From positions 274,891 to 338,890 of the forward strand of contig JAGQDJ010000099.1 in NCBI GenBank assembly GCA_022885665.1: a stretch of 64,000 nt of DNA. The letters run 5' to 3'. Of the stretch, positions 60,525 through 64,000 are shown in pieces. A program made the position numbers and the translations under genes. Below the pieces are notes generated by a model, which worked only from the letters and a program-made list of their open reading frames with translations, did not search any database and had not been told where the DNA came from. The first letter of the stretch is position 1. Each line of letters opens with the position of its first letter. This DNA comes from Triops longicaudatus (Eukaryota > Arthropoda > Branchiopoda > Notostraca > Triopsidae).

Positions 60525-61196
60525 CAGTGGCGACGGAACTACAATTTCGTCATGGGGGCAGTTCAGTACCTTCTACCGAGGAGTGGGGGTTAGGTGCGCG
60601 GTACCACAAAAAATATTTTACCTATTTTTCTTTATATGTAATGTATTCGTGAAAAACTGTAAAAAAAATTGCACTTACCTATTTTTCACCCTGGTGGAAT
60701 GGTCTATGAGACGAGATACATCTATAACATCTATATACCGTACGTATAAACAAGCAATTAATGAATACACAAACTTTTCGGAATGGCTAATAGTCGTCCT
60801 AATTCAAAATCGGCTACCCTCAAATGAATGATTAGCAGCCAAACAGTAGAGTAAGTAATCACTCAAATGAGCCAAACACGTTTCGTCTCTCAGCACTGCG
60901 AGACACAAATTCCTTACACACTTCACTGAGATGAAGTCGGCGAGAATTTTCTCTGTGTATGTTCAAAAGCATCAAGTGCGTCAGTCGCGATTCTTTCATT
61001 TGGGAGCGAAGATAGGTTTTTATGCGTCTGAGCACAGAGAATGATCGCTCCGCAGAGGCAACAGATTATGGTAGGGTGACAAAAGCATACAACTTTGATA
61101 AAATCCTACCAAACTTTCATGGGGGCAGTTTGTATGGAACTGCCCCATGGCAGCATTTTCATGGGGGCATCTGCCCCCATGGCTCCGCCGCCCCTG
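60525..61196. mobile_element. Deletion-derived hAT element, 672 bp, near-perfect 8-bp target duplication
   Basis: Left end cagtggcgacggaact; right end, other strand, caggggcggcggagcc. Both lead into catgggggcag. Flanks are gtacgagt (60517-60524) and gtacaagt (61197-61204), 7 of 8 identical. On the minus strand 60828-61060 still encodes a hAT C-terminal dimerisation domain (AERSFSVLRRIKTYLRSQM...LMLLNIHREN) ending in a stop. So it is an internally deleted copy of a larger hAT transposon. Confidence 0.75.
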
Positions 61197-61479
61197 GTAC
61201 AAGTGCGTGTGTACGAGTGAGTGTGCACATGGAAAGGATTAGGGGGTTGTGCTGCAGATGTGTAGTGACTGCATGAGTAAGGTGAGGTGAGGAGATTTTT
61301 TTGACAGAAGATCCCAGCCCCCTGAGTGAGGAGAGAAAAGTTGAACATTTACCAATATTTTAGAGTGCTGGGCCAAGGTCCTTGTGCTGAGCTGCTGACA
61401 TGTGTTGATGTGCAATTTTAAGCACTTTTCCGAGGGGGGGGGGGTGGCAAAATCATACCTTTGCCCCTTCTACAACTGC

Positions 61480-61719
61480 CCCCTCTGCCCCCCAGTTCCG
61501 CCGTCGCTGAGCAGGCTGAACCGTTAACTGTGATTCACACACATCCTGTTGTTCTTCAGCAGAGTGAACCGTTGATTGTGATTCAGCAGACTGAAGCGTT
61601 TTTGTGAGTGTAGGCTGCTTGCCCACCAGGAACGAGCTAATCTTTGGTAATTTATTTCTTTGCTCTAGTGCCTCTTCAGCACGTTTTCGTTTGAAGGAAC
61701 CACTTTGGTATTTCTTCAT
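61480..61719 (-). pseudogene. N-terminal fragment of a ZMYM1-like hAT transposase
   Basis: From ATG at 61719: KKYQSGSFKRKRAEEALEQ, then LPKISSFLVG, then Gln/Ser/Thr-rich text. A basic KRKRAEE stretch followed by LPKISSF is the usual start of ZMYM1-like transposase proteins. The frame runs into a hAT-end-like sequence (agttccgccgtcgctg, 61494-61509). It is likely the start of family B, separated from its body at 59190 by later insertions. Confidence 0.6.
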
Positions 61720-61917
61720 GATGACGACGAAGACAATGAAGTGCAACCTGCGAAAGAGATTTGAAAGCTTATTCATAGGGAATGGCAATATGTAATACAA
61801 GTAATTGTAAGTGCTTACTTTATGAGACCTGTTTTGTAATCCACAGATTGTGAGCTGTAATATGAATGTCCGTTTGTAGGCTACTAGGCTTATAGCAAAA
61901 ATAATACCGGACACCAA

Positions 61918-62230
61918 TGCAGCAGTTAGCGGGGACACACACACGCTCACTCACCGGTTGTCACAGATTATTGGACGGCTACCTATACCAGCTACTTGCC
62001 ATACCGCCCCCCTGCATATTGTATAGCGAATCGCTATACAATATGCCAATATTGCTATTAGCGATACAGCAGTTAGCGGGGACACACACACACACACACA
62101 CACACACGCTCACTCACCGGTTGTCACAGATTATTCGAGGGCTACCTATACTAGCTACTTGCCATACCGCCCCCCTGCATATTGTCTACCGATACAGCAG
62201 TTAGCGGGGACACACACACACGCTCACTCA
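61918..62230 (+). repeat. Three-copy tandem repeat with (CA)n and a palindrome
   Basis: cagttagcggggacacacac starts at 61923, 62070 and 62198 (periods 147 and 128). Each copy runs through a CA microsatellite, ctcactcaccggttgtcaca and gccataccgcccccctgcat. Copy 1 has extra sequence containing a perfect 15-bp inverted repeat (62014-62046, loop aat). Copy 3 is cut short. Confidence 0.9.
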
Positions 62231-62689
62231 CTCGTAAAAAATAGGCATTAAATTTATTTGCACGCATGGTTTGGTGTGCCCCCGAAGCCTGTGTGCCCGG
62301 CGTACTTGCGCCGTTGTTAATATGGCCCTGGAGACAGACCTTATGTCGAATTAGCTAACATTCGGCAAATCCGAAAACTCGTTTGCATACACATGTCGTC
62401 TGCAGACCAACCAGAAAATAATAGAAAACTGTTACGGCTGGAAGAAGATTTAAAATGAATAAGGATACCAATGGCATTGAAAAGTCATAAGCGCATGTAG
62501 AACAACCAAATAATACTCTCGTTGATAAATCTACACAAACGAGCAAAAGATGAAAACTCTAAAAAAGTCACAAATACATACGGAATAAAAGCTTGAAAGA
62601 ATTTAAAAATTGGAACAAAGAAACATACCCTCGGTTTATGTGTTCTTAAGGAGAATCTTCCTAAATATAAAAATAAAACATTATTTCCC

Positions 62690-62870
62690 TAACGCAAAGA
62701 CTTTGAACCCTCGCTTAGCGTTGTTTAGTATTCAACAAATGCTCTTACGCCCTCGCTTAACGTGAATAACACGTGTTTCAAGCAAATCTTCAAAAACTTC
62801 GGTATCTCTTACGCAAAGGCTTAGGAGGCCTCGCTTAGCGTACTTAATCATTCAAAACCTTCCCTTAACG
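62690..62870 (+). repeat. Imperfect repeats of a CCTCGCTTAGCGT unit
   Basis: taacgcaaagactttgaaccctcgcttagcgt (about 62690) recurs as ttacgcaaaggcttaggagg plus cctcgcttagcgt (about 62813), with a partial copy (ccctcgcttaacgtgaat) between them. Confidence 0.7.
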
Positions 62871-62942
62871 CTAGTAACTTAACTCCTCCCCTTTTGCCGA
62901 CTCTTTCGATTCCTTTACCAGTTCGTTCGAGTTCCCTTTGTC

Positions 62943-63330
62943 TTTTCCTTCGTTCCCCGCCAACCCTGTCTCCCAGCCTCCCCTCACTCCTACTCCTCTT
63001 CCTCCCCCTTACCTATCACACTTACACAGGTAGAAAGCATGTTCCTGAAGAAATATTCGAAGGCAAGTCCAGGCAAGGCTCCCGGACTTGGCTGTTTCGA
63101 ATTTCTTCGCACTTCGTTTGAAAGCGCTTTGCCTTCCTTCCTTCCTCGACCAACCGTGCCTCCCAGCCTCCCCTTTTCCGAACATACAGATTGATGCATG
63201 TTCCTCAAGAAATGTTTGGCGAAAGCAAACAAGTGTTCGCAGGCAAGTCCAGACAAGGCTCCCGGCCTTCGCTGTTTCGAATTTCTTCGTACTTCGCTCG
63301 AAAACGCTTTGCCTTTCCATCCTTCTTAAA
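62943..63330 (+). repeat. Two-copy tandem duplication, unit about 190 bp
   Basis: Copy 1 about 62943-63135 and copy 2 about 63136-63330 share cctcccagcctccc, gcatgttcct(g/c)aagaaat, ggcaagtcca(g)..caaggctcccgg and ctgtttcgaatttcttcg, in the same order. Divergence is about 15 percent by eye, with small indels. Confidence 0.8.
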
Positions 63331-64000
63331 TTGTATTGAAGTCCTATATTAAAAAACTGGGAAAGTTTATTTCACGAAAGTGTTCCATAAAAAATTATGG
63401 CTAAGATGGATTTACATGTATAATTTTAACGTACGTTGTTCCCCGAATCAAACCTATCGTATGTTCGCCTAAAAATAATCTAACCAACCTCAACCTCACC
63501 ACTTTTCAAACAAAGCATTAGGGGCTATAAAAAAATTTGGCAAAAATTGTAAAACAATTTATGAAGAAGCTTACATCGCTTCTGGAAACAAACAAAATTC
63601 ACTTCCGAAAAAAATATTGGAATATAGTACGCTTATAAGCTTCCTTATCTGAAATCACAGAAACTATAAGATTTCTAGAGAACGAATCAAGGAAAGCTGA
63701 CCCTGTGATAAAACCCTGTCCAGAGAGTTCGTTCCGGTGAATTTTATGCAATCTGGATTTTCATCTCTTCAGCAAATTTGGTCTAAAATTAGCTGATATA
63801 ACCTTGACTATAGTTATACTTAATTTGACTTGTCTGAATAAACTAAATCTACATAAACCGAAACAAACTTATAACCATCCAATTTAGCCATAAAATGTTC
63901 ACCATATTGTGACGTACACTTTCGTCGGGAGGACGAATTTCGCACGTCGGGTTCTTGGGAAAAGGTCTGCTTGTGGAATAGAAGTGTATTTGATGGAGAT
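63331..64000. other. AT-rich right edge, nothing recognised
   Basis: No ORF of note, splice-bounded exon or transposon end seen. Contains aacctcaacctcacc-type sequence common in arthropod intergenic DNA. Confidence 0.5.

Noticed and set aside
60525..61509. A larger 985-bp hAT element ending at 61509
   Set aside because: The flanks do not duplicate, whereas ending at 61196 gives a 7-of-8 match; the shorter element was preferred.
1..64000. CRISPR arrays, operons, ribosome binding sites, rRNA
   Set aside because: None seen; the window is intron-rich animal nuclear DNA.

Overview
The window is animal nuclear DNA, most likely from an arthropod (crustacean, chelicerate or basal insect; the sequence does not settle which). 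It is AT-rich, its genes are split into many small exons with GT-AG introns (often 60-120 nt, sometimes several kb), the proteins are metazoan, and decayed hAT- and mariner-type DNA transposons fill the gaps. There are no bacterial operons, CRISPR arrays or rRNA genes.

Layout. (1) 97-30846, minus strand: a TRIO/Kalirin-family Rho guanine-nucleotide exchange factor. I assembled 30 coding exons in which every splice phase agrees, from a 67-nt first exon (30780-30846) through CRAL-TRIO, a long run of spectrin repeats, the first DH-PH module and an SH3 domain. The gene leaves the window at the left edge, so any second GEF module lies outside. An 11.2-kb intron before the SH3 exon holds a candidate alternative first exon (4423-4746) whose phase matches the SH3 exon. 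(2) 35840-38029, minus: a complete eight-exon CYP2-clan cytochrome P450 of 494 residues. (3) 44422-46374, plus: a four-exon gene for a secreted, probably GPI-anchored protein with pure aspartate tracts; a 177-bp hAT-type MITE lies just upstream of its start. (4) 48996-49888, plus: a decayed Hairy/HES bHLH-Orange gene that still has a family-typical intron but has stops, a frameshift and a lost WRPW tail. (5) 55325-55727, minus: a decayed piece of the Groucho/TLE Q domain, the co-repressor that HES proteins recruit through WRPW. (6) 55768-61719: a graveyard of three different hAT-type transposase relics, plus a small element with near-perfect 8-bp target duplications. (7) 61.9-63.3 kb: tandem repeats and palindromes.

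Working together: TRIO proteins activate Rac/RhoG in axon guidance and cell migration. The P450 is an endoplasmic-reticulum monooxygenase, and the Asp-rich protein is a putative calcium- or metal-binding surface protein. Nothing indicates co-regulation of these three genes. The most unusual observations are the HES relic and Groucho relic about 6 kb apart, the Asp-tract GPI protein, and the possible internal promoter and first exon for a short TRIO isoform.
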